Positions 1 through 5,547 of a stretch of DNA of 7,795 nucleotides are shown here, piece by piece (position 1 is the stretch's first letter; each line of letters opens with the position of its first letter). Under the pieces are notes generated by a model. The model saw nothing but the letters and a program-made list of their open reading frames with translations. It was not told where the DNA came from and did not search any database. The stretch is from Rubritepida sp. (GTDB lineage Bacteria; Pseudomonadota; Alphaproteobacteria; Acetobacterales; Acetobacteraceae), in the NCBI GenBank assembly GCA_014376425.1, contig JACMRO010000113.1, positions 1-7,795 on the forward strand, in the 5' to 3' direction. Made by a program: the position numbers and the translations under genes.

Positions 1-79
1 CCGGCGCCAGCGCCAGTGCACCTGCGGCGCCTGCCGCGAGCAGCGCCAGGCGGCGGCCGGTTTCGTTGTGGTCGGTCAT
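1..79 (-). CDS. N-terminal fragment of a probable Tat-exported protein (runs off window)
   Basis: The minus strand reads ATG at 79-77 and stays open to the window edge, giving 26 complete residues. The fragment starts MTDHNETGRRLALLAAGAAG and continues with an Ala/Leu-rich stretch ending near LALAP. This looks like a twin-arginine signal: a polar n-region, an RR pair at residues 9-10, then a hydrophobic Ala/Leu/Gly core. A strong ribosome binding site (GGAGGG, 84-89) lies four bases before the ATG and supports the start. The mature domain lies outside the window, so function cannot be assigned. Proteins exported this way often carry cofactors, but nothing visible shows that here. The gene is divergent from the flavoprotein gene at 218. 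The signal could also be an ordinary Sec signal or a membrane anchor, because the motif lacks the usual S/T directly before RR and the F-L-K after it. Confidence 0.6.
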   Translation of the reverse strand, partial: MTDHNETGRRLALLAAGAAGALALAP

Positions 80-83
80 GATA

Positions 84-89
84 CCCTCC
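84..89 (-). promoter_or_regulatory. Strong Shine-Dalgarno for the leftmost minus-strand gene
   Basis: GGAGGG on the minus strand lies four bases upstream of the ATG at 79-77. It is the main evidence that the short fragment at the left edge is a real translated gene rather than a chance reading frame. Confidence 0.6.
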
Positions 90-109
90 AGGAACAATGT
101 GTGGACAGA

Positions 110-115
110 TGTATA
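110..115 (-). promoter_or_regulatory. Candidate -10 element of the leftmost gene
   Basis: The minus strand carries TATACA (reverse complement of 110-115), 4-5 of 6 matches to the sigma-70 -10 box, about 30 bases upstream of the ATG at 79. Transcription starting about seven bases on would leave a leader of about 24 bases holding the GGAGGG site. No good -35 sits at 16-18 bases. The nearest candidate, TTGAAA, is 21 bases away, which is too far. If real, this promoter is weak or depends on an activator. Confidence 0.3.
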
Positions 116-118
116 GCT

Positions 119-153
119 GTTTACATTTAACTGCTATTTCAATAGCTTAGCAG
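119..153. promoter_or_regulatory. AT-rich divergent intergenic region with nested inverted repeat
   Basis: This stretch is markedly more AT-rich than its surroundings and lies between two divergent genes. CTGCTA at 131-136 pairs with TAGCAG at 148-153. Nested and overlapping with this, GCTATT at 133-138 pairs with AATAGC at 141-146 across a two-base centre. Just to the left, 119-131 is an imperfect palindrome (GTT...AAC). A plus-strand -35-like TTTACA (120-125) is followed after 17 bases by a poor -10 (TAGCTT, 143-148), which would place a start near 155 for the flavoprotein gene. The arrangement suits an operator for a dimeric regulator, but no regulator gene is visible nearby. This is inference from symmetry alone. 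Confidence 0.35.
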
Positions 154-217
154 GATCGGTGCGCGGGGGAAGCCGCCGCCCTTCAAGCCACGGCGCGGCC
201 ATGCGACACCACTCGGC

Positions 218-1387
218 ATGGAACGCTTCGATGTAGTGGTGCTGGGCGCCGGGGCGGCAGGATTGTTCGCCGCCATGCGTGCGGGGCAGCGTGGCCGCCG
301 CGTGCTGCTGCTCGACCACGCCGATGAAGCCGGCAAGAAAATCCTGATCTCCGGTGGCGGGCGCTGCAATTTCACCAATCTGGGCTGCGCGCCGGACCGG
401 TTCATTTCGGCTGACCCGCGCTTCGCCCGTGCCGCCCTGGCGCGCTACCGGCCGGCGGATTTCGTGGCGCTGGTGCAGAAGCACTCCATCGCCTTTCATG
501 AAAAGACGCTGGGCCAGCTCTTCTGCGACGGCTCGGCGCGGCAGATCGTGGCGATGCTGCTGGCGGAGTGCGAGGCGGCCGGCGTGGAAATCCGCCTGGG
601 CGATCGCATTGGCGACGTCGCGGCGGGCTTTCGCATCGGCACCGCGCGGGGCGACGTCGGTTGCTCCTCGTTGATCCTGGCGACCGGAGGGCTGGCCATC
701 CCCAAGATGGGCGCCACCGGGCTAAGCCACCGCATCGCCCGGCAATTCGGCCTGGCGCTGGTCGAAACCCGCCCGGGCCTGGTGCCGCTGACCTTCGGCG
801 GCGCCGACCTGGAAATGATGCAGCCACTTGCCGGCGTCGCCCTGCCGGTGGTGGCGGTCGCGGGTGGCAAGCGCTTCGAGGAAGCGCTGCTGTTCACCCA
901 TCGCGGCCTGTCGGGGCCCGCGGTGCTGCAGGCCAGCTCTTACTGGCGCCAGGGCGAGGCGATTGCGTTCAACCTGCTGCCGGGCCTGGATGCGGGCGCC
1001 GCCCTGCTGGCGATGAAGCGCGAGCGGCCCCGGCTGGCCGCGCATAACGGCCTGACCGGGCTGCTGCCGGCGCGGCTGGCGGCGGCGCTGGCCGAGCGGC
1101 ATCTGCCGCCGCGCACCCTGGCCGAGATTCCCGACCGCGCGCTGCATGCACTGGCGGAGACGCTGAAGCACTGGCGCCTCATGCCGATGGGCGATGAAGG
1201 CCATGCCAAGGCCGAGGTGACACTGGGCGGCATCGCGACCGCCGGGCTGGACCCGCGCGACTGCCAGGCCCGCACGGTGCCAGGGCTGTTCGCAGTGGGC
1301 GAGGCGGTGGATGTGACGGGATGGCTCGGTGGCTATAATTTCCAGTGGGCCTGGGCGTCGGGCTGGGTGGCGGGCGAGGCGGCGTGA
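218..1387 (+). CDS. BaiN/HI0933-family NAD(P)/FAD-dependent oxidoreductase
   Basis: This 389-residue flavoprotein belongs to the HI0933/YhiN/BaiN family, which is about 390-420 residues long. An N-terminal FAD-binding Rossmann fold carries GAGAAG at residues 10-15. The family signature KKILISGGGRCNFTN is at 40-54. A second nucleotide-site motif, ILATGG, is at 153-158. The C-terminal FAD-contact block runs from about 359 to 387 (AVGEAVDVTGWLGGYNFQWA followed by WASG). Known family members include BaiN, a gut bacterial flavoprotein linked to bile-acid dehydroxylation, but most are of unknown function, so a substrate should not be inferred. It is probably cytoplasmic, with no signal peptide. ATG at 218 is the only in-frame start: a TAG at 143-145 closes the frame and no ATG, GTG or TTG lies between. 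No Shine-Dalgarno is evident, so initiation may be SD-independent. It converges on engB with a 27-base gap. Confidence 0.9.
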   Translation: MERFDVVVLGAGAAGLFAAMRAGQRGRRVLLLDHADEAGKKILISGGGRCNFTNLGCAPDRFISADPRFARAALARYRPADFVALVQKHSIAFHEKTLGQLFCDGSARQIVAMLLAECEAAGVEIRLGDRIGDVAAGFRIGTARGDVGCSSLILATGGLAIPKMGATGLSHRIARQFGLALVETRPGLVPLTFGGADLEMMQPLAGVALPVVAVAGGKRFEEALLFTHRGLSGPAVLQASSYWRQGEAIAFNLLPGLDAGAALLAMKRERPRLAAHNGLTGLLPARLAAALAERHLPPRTLAEIPDRALHALAETLKHWRLMPMGDEGHAKAEVTLGGIATAGLDPRDCQARTVPGLFAVGEAVDVTGWLGGYNFQWAWASGWVAGEAA

Positions 1388-1390
1388 CGT

Positions 1391-1410
1391 GGGGCGGGAT
1401 GGTCGGCCCC
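1391..1410. terminator. GC hairpin between convergent genes (possible bidirectional terminator)
   Basis: GGGGC at 1391-1395 pairs with GCCCC at 1406-1410 around a 10-base loop, in the 27-base gap between the convergent flavoprotein and engB stop codons. The position suits a shared terminator. No T-tract follows on either strand, so it does not meet the intrinsic terminator pattern. In a genome this GC-rich, a five-pair stem could arise by chance. Confidence 0.3.
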
Positions 1411-1414
1411 CCGC

Positions 1415-2071
1415 TCAGTCCGCCAGCCCCGCCAGCTCGGCCCGCAGGTCCGGGATGCCGGTTCCCTTCTCGCTGCTGGTGGTGATGACCAATGGGTGCG
1501 CGGCGGTGTGCTTGCGGACCAGCACCTCGGCCTGCGCCTGGCGCTCGCGTAGCCAGTACACCTTGGCGTGATCGGCCTTGGTCAGCACGATCTGGAAGCC
1601 GACCGCGGCCTCGTTCAGCAGTTTCATCGCGGCGAGGTCGGACGCCTTGGTCTCGATCCGCGCATCCAGCAGCAGCAGCACCCGGCGCAACGTCGGCCGG
1701 CCGCGCAGGAAGTCGAACATCAACCCTTGCCAGTCCTCCTTCACCGCCTTGGCAGCCTGCGCGTAGCCATAGCCCGGCATGTCCACCAGCCCCAGCCGGC
1801 CCCCCAGATCGAAGAAGTTCAGCTGCTTGGTGCGGCCGGGCGTGTGCGACACCCGGGCCAACGCGTTGTGCCCGACCAGCGCATTGATCAGCGAGGACTT
1901 ACCCACGTTGGAGCGGCCGCACAGGGCAATCTCAGGCAGGTTTGGCGGCGGCAGCTGGTCGATGCGCTGGGCCGCGAAAAAGAACTCGCAGGGTTTGGCG
2001 AAGAGCAGCCGGCCCTGCTCGATCAGCGCCGCCCGCTCCTCCTCGTCGCGTGCTTCCAGCAGGCCTGTCAC
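1415..2071 (-). CDS. engB: Ribosome biogenesis GTP-binding protein EngB/YsxC
   Basis: A 218-residue TRAFAC-class GTPase of the EngB/YihA/YsxC family, usually about 200-220 residues, which acts in the cytoplasm on assembly of the large ribosomal subunit. All G motifs are present: G1 GRSNVGKSS at 52-60, the G2 region with T77 and T81 (HTPGRTKQLNFF), G3 DMPG at 97-100 followed by the family-typical YGYA, G4 TKAD at 164-167, and G5 SSE at 199-201. The chosen start is GTG at 2071-2069, which overlaps the yidC stop as GTGA. It gives a family-length protein beginning VTGLLEARDEEE. A longer in-frame extension to 2206 lies wholly within yidC and has no family character. The overlap implies translational coupling to yidC. 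The N-terminal ~25 residues are variable across the family, so the exact start is a little less certain than the identity. Confidence 0.96.
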   Translation of the reverse strand: MTGLLEARDEEERAALIEQGRLLFAKPCEFFFAAQRIDQLPPPNLPEIALCGRSNVGKSSLINALVGHNALARVSHTPGRTKQLNFFDLGGRLGLVDMPGYGYAQAAKAVKEDWQGLMFDFLRGRPTLRRVLLLLDARIETKASDLAAMKLLNEAAVGFQIVLTKADHAKVYWLRERQAQAEVLVRKHTAAHPLVITTSSEKGTGIPDLRAELAGLAD

Positions 2072-3786
2072 GCAGCTTTCGCCGCTTTGTGGCGCTGCAT
2101 GATCCACCATTGTTGGGCCATGCTCAGCAGGTTGTTCCACGACCAGTAGATCACCAAGCCTGCCGGGAAGCTCGCCAGCATGAAGGTGAAGATCACCGGC
2201 ATCCACTGAAAGATCTTGGCCTGGATCGGGTCCGGCGGCTGCGGGTTAAGCTTCTGCTGGAAGAACATGGTGACACCCATGATCAGCGCCCAGGCCGGCA
2301 GGTGAAAGAAGCTGGGCGGGTCGAAGGGGATCAGCCCAAACAGGTTAAAGACGTTTGTCGGGTCCGGCGCTGAGAGGTCGTGGATCCAGCCGAAGAACGG
2401 CGCGTGCCGCATCTCGATGGTGACGAACAACACCTTGTAGAGCGCGAAAAATACTGGGATCTGCAACAGGATGGGCAGGCAGCCGCTGGCCGGGTTGATC
2501 TTCTCGGCCTTGTACAGCGCCATCATCTCGCGCTGCATCGCCGTCGGATCGTCCTTGAGGCGCTCGCGCATCTCCTGCATCTTCGGGCCGAGCGACTTCA
2601 TACCGGCCATTGACTTGTAGGCCTTGTTGGCGAGCGGAAAGAAGGCGACTTTCAACGCGAAAGTGAACACCAGGATCGCCACGCCAAAATTGCCGAACAA
2701 CTTGAACAGCCAGTCCAGCGCGTAGAAGAACGGTTTGGTGATGAAGTAGAACCAGCCGAAATCGATTGCCTTGTCGAAGTCGGTGATGCCCAGGCGGGTG
2801 CGGTAATCGTCCAGCAGGTGCACTTCCTTGGCGCCGGCGAAGAGGCGGGTGGCCAGCTCGGCCGCGGCGCCGGGCGCCACGCTCTGCGGCGCGGGCGGGG
2901 CGATGTCCGCCTGCCAGCGATCCACTGCCCCGTCGGCGATGTGTCGCAAGGTGTGGCGCAGGCGGCTACTGGGGTCCTGCGGCATCAGCGCGGTCAGCCA
3001 GTATTTATCCGTGAAGCCGGCCCAGCCGCCAGTGCTCTCGCCCTCGAAGGCGGGCCCGCGGCGGGTCGTCGCCTCCTTTTTGCCGGCGTCATAGGACCAT
3101 TCAGTCAGCCGGCCATCGAGCACGCCGACATAACCTTCATGCAGGATGAAGAAGCCCTCAACCCGCGGCGTGCGCTCGCGCCGGATACGCGCCCAGGGCA
3201 GGACCGTCACGGCCTCGGCGCCGGTGTTGCGGATGCGCTGCACGACCGAGAACATGTAGTTGGCGTCAAGCCGCATCTCGGCCTCGAAGAGCTGGCCCTG
3301 GCCGTTGTTCCACTCGAACACCACGGGATTGTCGGGGCCGAGCGGGCCACCGCTGACCGTCCAGTCGGTATTGTTGTCCGGCACGCGGGTACGATTATCG
3401 GCCGCGGTCCAACCCCACTGCGCGAAATAACCGTCATCGCGGCCGCGCGGGTTGAGCAGGCGGACAAGTTCCGATGCCGGCCGCGTGGTCTGCGCGTAGT
3501 CGCGCAGCGTCAGCGCATCGAGCGTCAGGCCGCGGGCGGAAACGCTGCCCTGGACGCGCCCGTTCTCGACCGCGACGCGCGCGGCCTGGGTGGCAGGCGC
3601 GTCGACCGTCGCGGCATCGCCAGGTGTCACGGTTACGGCTGTGGGCGAGGGCACGGGCGTGCCAGGTTGGGTCACCTGTGCAATCGGCGGCGGCACCGCC
3701 GGCCTGTTGGCGCGGCTGTAGACGTCGAACACCAGCAGGATGCCGATGGAGATGGCGATGGCCGCCATCAGGCGCTTCTGGTCCAT
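2068..3786 (-). CDS. yidC: Membrane protein insertase YidC
   Basis: A 572-residue Oxa1/YidC/Alb3 insertase of typical Gram-negative size. It places inner-membrane proteins into the bilayer, alone or with the Sec translocon. Residues 6-23 form the first membrane helix. A Pro/Thr-rich linker follows at about 29-65, then the large periplasmic beta domain to about 330. The conserved C-terminal core has hydrophobic segments near 343-363, 366-386, 434-455, 496-511 and 527-548. Recognisable core motifs include MRERLKDDP at 406-414, EMMALYKAEKINP at 420-432, and FFGWIHDLSAPDP at 464-476. By eye, K397 stands where E. coli has the groove arginine R366, so the positive charge is kept. The C-terminus is basic (QRHKAAKAA). 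The start is ATG at 3786-3784, 11 bases after the yidD stop. An upstream extension to 3957 only overlaps yidD. The downstream engB start overlaps this stop by four bases. Confidence 0.97.
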   Translation of the reverse strand: MDQKRLMAAIAISIGILLVFDVYSRANRPAVPPPIAQVTQPGTPVPSPTAVTVTPGDAATVDAPATQAARVAVENGRVQGSVSARGLTLDALTLRDYAQTTRPASELVRLLNPRGRDDGYFAQWGWTAADNRTRVPDNNTDWTVSGGPLGPDNPVVFEWNNGQGQLFEAEMRLDANYMFSVVQRIRNTGAEAVTVLPWARIRRERTPRVEGFFILHEGYVGVLDGRLTEWSYDAGKKEATTRRGPAFEGESTGGWAGFTDKYWLTALMPQDPSSRLRHTLRHIADGAVDRWQADIAPPAPQSVAPGAAAELATRLFAGAKEVHLLDDYRTRLGITDFDKAIDFGWFYFITKPFFYALDWLFKLFGNFGVAILVFTFALKVAFFPLANKAYKSMAGMKSLGPKMQEMRERLKDDPTAMQREMMALYKAEKINPASGCLPILLQIPVFFALYKVLFVTIEMRHAPFFGWIHDLSAPDPTNVFNLFGLIPFDPPSFFHLPAWALIMGVTMFFQQKLNPQPPDPIQAKIFQWMPVIFTFMLASFPAGLVIYWSWNNLLSMAQQWWIMQRHKAAKAA

Positions 3787-3797
3787 GAGTTCCGTGA

Positions 3798-4055
3798 CTA
3801 TCGTGGTGGGGCGCTGGGCGGCACCGGATCGTAACCGCCCTTGTGCCAGGGGTTGCAGCGCAATATGCGCGCCGCCGCAAGCCCCGCGCCCCGGATGGCG
3901 CCATGCGTGGCCAGGGCCTCGAGCGCATATTCCGAACAGGAGGGCCAGTGCCGGCAATGCGCGCCGATGAAAGGCCGCAAAGTATACTGGTAGGCGCGCA
4001 CGGCACCGCGCATCGCGCTCACTGCCGGGCCATGCTGCAGCCGGGTCAAATTCAC
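3798..4055 (-). CDS. yidD: Membrane protein insertion efficiency factor YidD
   Basis: A short basic protein of the YidD family (about 70-90 residues), 85 residues from the GTG start used here. It is a membrane-peripheral inner-membrane factor that assists insertion of YidC-dependent proteins. The family signature is clear: AYQYTLRPFIGAHCRHWPSC at residues 21-40, then SEYALEAL at 41-48, and RILRCNPWHKGGYDPVP at 63-79. Cysteines C34, C40 and C67 sit at the expected places. The GTG at 4055-4053 overlaps the rnpA stop as GTGA. An internal ATG at 4013-4011 would give a 71-residue protein starting MRGAVRAYQ, also acceptable for the family. Neither start has a convincing Shine-Dalgarno. I prefer GTG because the same overlap recurs at yidC/engB, but this is a judgement. 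It lies between rnpA and yidC, its canonical place. Confidence 0.94.
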   Translation of the reverse strand: MNLTRLQHGPAVSAMRGAVRAYQYTLRPFIGAHCRHWPSCSEYALEALATHGAIRGAGLAAARILRCNPWHKGGYDPVPPSAPPR

Positions 4056-4381
4056 CGCGGCACGCTCAGCTTATCCAGTGCGGCGCGCAGGTCGGCGCAG
4101 AGACTCTCGAAGCTGTTGTCGCGGATCGCCTCGCGCGCCACCATTACGATGTCGTGGCCGGTAACGCCGGCCAGTTCGGCACGGGCGGCGGCCCGCATGC
4201 GTCGCTTGGCGCGGTTACGGATGACGGCGTTGCCCAGCTTTTTGGTTGCGGTGAAGCCGACCCGCATACCGTTTCCCTGCGGCAGCGCCTGCACGAGCAG
4301 TGACCCGCGCGCATGCTTGCGGCCTTTTCCGGCCACGGCGAGAAACTCGGCCCGCCGCTTTAGCCGGCTGAAGCCGGCCAC
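4052..4381 (-). CDS. rnpA: Ribonuclease P protein component
   Basis: The 109-residue protein subunit of RNase P, which assists the catalytic RNA in 5' maturation of pre-tRNAs in the cytoplasm. The family hallmark RNR motif is seen as NAVIRNRAKRRMR at residues 51-63, preceded by VGFTATKKLG at 41-50. The N-terminal FSRLKRRAEFLAV at 4-16 matches the usual phenylalanine-rich opening. The start is GTG at 4381-4379, with five bases between it and the rpmH stop at 4387. No strong Shine-Dalgarno is visible in the rpmH tail, so translation probably depends on termination of rpmH. The stop overlaps the preferred yidD start by four bases. The protein is very basic, as expected for an RNA-binding subunit. 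The catalytic RNA gene (rnpB) is not in this window. Confidence 0.96.
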   Translation of the reverse strand: MAGFSRLKRRAEFLAVAGKGRKHARGSLLVQALPQGNGMRVGFTATKKLGNAVIRNRAKRRMRAAARAELAGVTGHDIVMVAREAIRDNSFESLCADLRAALDKLSVPR

Positions 4382-4386
4382 CCGCG

Positions 4387-4521
4387 TCAGGCCGTGAGCT
4401 TGGCGCGGCCCTTGGCGCGACGGTTGGCCACGACCTTACGGCCGCCAACGGTCGCCATCCGGGCGCGGTAGCCGTGCCGGCGCTTCCGGACGAGCTTCGA
4501 GGGCTGATAGGTACGCTTCAC
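4387..4521 (-). CDS. rpmH: 50S ribosomal protein L34
   Basis: A 44-residue, very basic protein, exactly the usual length for L34. It starts MKRTYQPSKLVRKRRHGYRA, the universal L34 opening, continues RMATVGGRKVVANRRAKGRA and ends KLTA. L34 is a component of the large ribosomal subunit. The start codon is GTG at 4521-4519, fixed by conservation of the N-terminus and by an AGGAG site eight bases upstream. Longer in-frame extensions run through the promoter and have no support. It is the first gene of the rpmH-rnpA-yidD-yidC-engB cluster and carries its promoter 40 bases upstream. The final codons sit five bases before rnpA. No dnaA gene lies upstream. The neighbour there is a co-directional FAH-family gene that appears to belong to a separate unit. 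Confidence 0.98.
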   Translation of the reverse strand: MKRTYQPSKLVRKRRHGYRARMATVGGRKVVANRRAKGRAKLTA

Positions 4522-4529
4522 GGCGACTA

Positions 4530-4534
4530 CTCCT
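4530..4534 (-). promoter_or_regulatory. Ribosome binding site of rpmH
   Basis: AGGAG on the minus strand ends eight bases before the GTG at 4521, near-ideal spacing. It decides the non-ATG start of rpmH, which protein conservation also requires. Confidence 0.8.
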
Positions 4535-4560
4535 GGGCAGGCAAGGCGAATGGGAGCGGG

Positions 4561-4590
4561 TGTATAGGGAAGCGGGGGTGCGGGCGTCAA
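4561..4590 (-). promoter_or_regulatory. Sigma-70-type promoter of the rpmH operon
   Basis: On the minus strand a -35 box TTGACG (4590-4585, 5 of 6 to consensus) is followed after 18 bases by a -10 box TATACA (4566-4561). Expected transcription starts near 4554, giving a leader of about 33 bases that contains the AGGAG site. This is the best sigma-70 match I saw in any intergenic region of the window and sits exactly where a promoter for a ribosomal protein operon is expected. No promoter is apparent between the later genes, so rnpA, yidD, yidC and engB probably depend on it at least in part. An internal promoter within yidC cannot be excluded by eye. Confidence 0.75.
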
Positions 4591-4598
4591 CCTATCGA

Positions 4599-4640
4599 CC
4601 GGCCAGGCGCGGAACGGTCCCGTCCCGCCTCCGCGGCCGG
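4599..4640 (-). terminator. GC-rich hairpin after the FAH gene (candidate terminator or insulator)
   Basis: TCCGCGGCCGG at 4630-4640 pairs with CCGGCC (4599-4604) and GCGGA (4609-4613), an 11-pair stem interrupted by a four-base bulge. The 16-base interior can fold further (ACG with CGT). It begins 12 bases after the TAG stop of the FAH gene and ends eight bases before the -35 box of the rpmH promoter. That is where a terminator separating two co-directional units should be. There is no T-tract, so it would have to act with Rho or as an RNA 3'-end stabiliser. GC bias makes chance stems common, so confidence is moderate. Confidence 0.4.
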
Positions 4641-4652
4641 GATCCGCTCTTT

Positions 4653-5546
4653 CTAGGCCACCACCGGGTTGCGCAGCGTGCCGATGCCCTGCACCCGCAT
4701 CTCCACCCAATCGCCCGGCTGCATGAAGCGCGGCGGCGTGTAGCTGATACCCACCCCCTCCGGCGTCCCGGTCGCGATCACGTCGCCCGCCTGCAAGGTC
4801 ATGCCCGAGCTGATATGCGCGATCAGCTGCGGAATGTTGAAGATCATATGCCGGGTGTTGGAGTTTTGCCGAATCTCGCCGCTTACCGCGCACCACACAT
4901 CCAGGTCATGCGGGTCCGCGATTTCGTCGGCGGTCACGATGCACGGCCCCATCGGGCAGAAGCTGTCCTGCCCTTTGGAGAAGCACCACTGCCCGCCATG
5001 CCGCATATCGCGGGCGGAGACATCGTTGATGATGGTGTAGCCGAAGACGTGGCCCAGCGCGTCGGCCTGCGCAATGTTGCGCCCACCGCGGCCGATGATC
5101 ACGCCCAGCTCTGCTTCGTAATCCAGCATCTGCGTCGCCGCCGGCTTCACGATCGCGGCGTCGGGGCCGATGATCGCCGTGTCGGGCTTGATGAAGATGA
5201 CGGGGTGCGTCGGCATCTCCTGCGGCGTCTGCATGGTGCGCGCGCTTTCATCGACATGCGCGCGGTAGTTCAGCCCGATGCCGATGATGCCCTTGGGCGT
5301 GCGCAGCATCGGCGCCAGCAGTTGGACCTCGGACAGCGGTATGCCGGCCGTATCGGCCGCCGCGACCATCGAGCGCACAACGTCGAGCACCTCCGGCCCG
5401 GCCTCTATCAACCCCAGCATGTCGCGCGGCAGGGTAGGATCGATCGCGGCCAGGTCGCGCACCGTCTCGCCGGTGATGACGCCCAGGCGCGGCGCTTCGC
5501 CGCCCGAGGGCGGGGCCATGCTGCTGGTGAAGGTGACGAATTGCAT
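4653..5546 (-). CDS. FAH-family hydrolase, probable fumarylpyruvate/maleylpyruvate hydrolase
   Basis: A 297-residue member of the fumarylacetoacetate hydrolase superfamily, cytoplasmic and metal dependent. A short N-terminal lobe (about 1-80) precedes the catalytic fold. Family motifs are IGIGLNYRAHVDE at 88-100, LDYEAELGVIIG at 141-152 with E144 and E146 as likely metal ligands, NDVSARD at 174-180 with D175 as the third, SKGQDSFCPMGP at 190-201 with K191, and IATGTPEGVG at 257-266. Adjacent to a gentisate dioxygenase, the natural role is C-C hydrolysis of fumarylpyruvate or maleylpyruvate to pyruvate plus fumarate or malate. That role is inferred from context. Related enzymes include acylpyruvases and 2-hydroxyhepta-2,4-dienedioate isomerases. 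ATG at 5546-5544 follows the dioxygenase stop by one base (TGA-G-ATG), with a GGAG site at 5558-5555. It is the last gene before the rpmH promoter. Confidence 0.9.
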   Translation of the reverse strand: MQFVTFTSSMAPPSGGEAPRLGVITGETVRDLAAIDPTLPRDMLGLIEAGPEVLDVVRSMVAAADTAGIPLSEVQLLAPMLRTPKGIIGIGLNYRAHVDESARTMQTPQEMPTHPVIFIKPDTAIIGPDAAIVKPAATQMLDYEAELGVIIGRGGRNIAQADALGHVFGYTIINDVSARDMRHGGQWCFSKGQDSFCPMGPCIVTADEIADPHDLDVWCAVSGEIRQNSNTRHMIFNIPQLIAHISSGMTLQAGDVIATGTPEGVGISYTPPRFMQPGDWVEMRVQGIGTLRNPVVA

Positions 5547-5547
5547 C

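Noticed and set aside
99..107. DnaA-box-like TGTGGACAG and the idea of an origin near rpmH
   Set aside because: This is a single poor match with no cluster and no dnaA or dnaN. In alphaproteobacteria the rpmH cluster is not a reliable marker of oriC.
1667..1680. CAG trinucleotide run
   Set aside because: It lies within engB and encodes the Leu run of a conserved beta strand. It is codon bias rather than a repeat element.
2072..2206. 45-codon N-terminal extension of engB
   Set aside because: It lies wholly inside the conserved C-terminal YidC coding region. The GTG at 2071 gives the normal family length and a GTGA overlap.
2818..3834. 338-codon plus-strand open frame opposite yidC
   Set aside because: It is antisense to the conserved YidC reading frame and has the composition of a GC shadow.
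3787..3957. 57-codon N-terminal extension of yidC
   Set aside because: It overlaps yidD and lacks family character. The ATG at 3786 begins directly with the expected first membrane helix.
4522..4896. Upstream extension of the rpmH frame
   Set aside because: It would run through a strong promoter and ribosome binding site into the FAH gene, and L34 is 44 residues in this type of organism.
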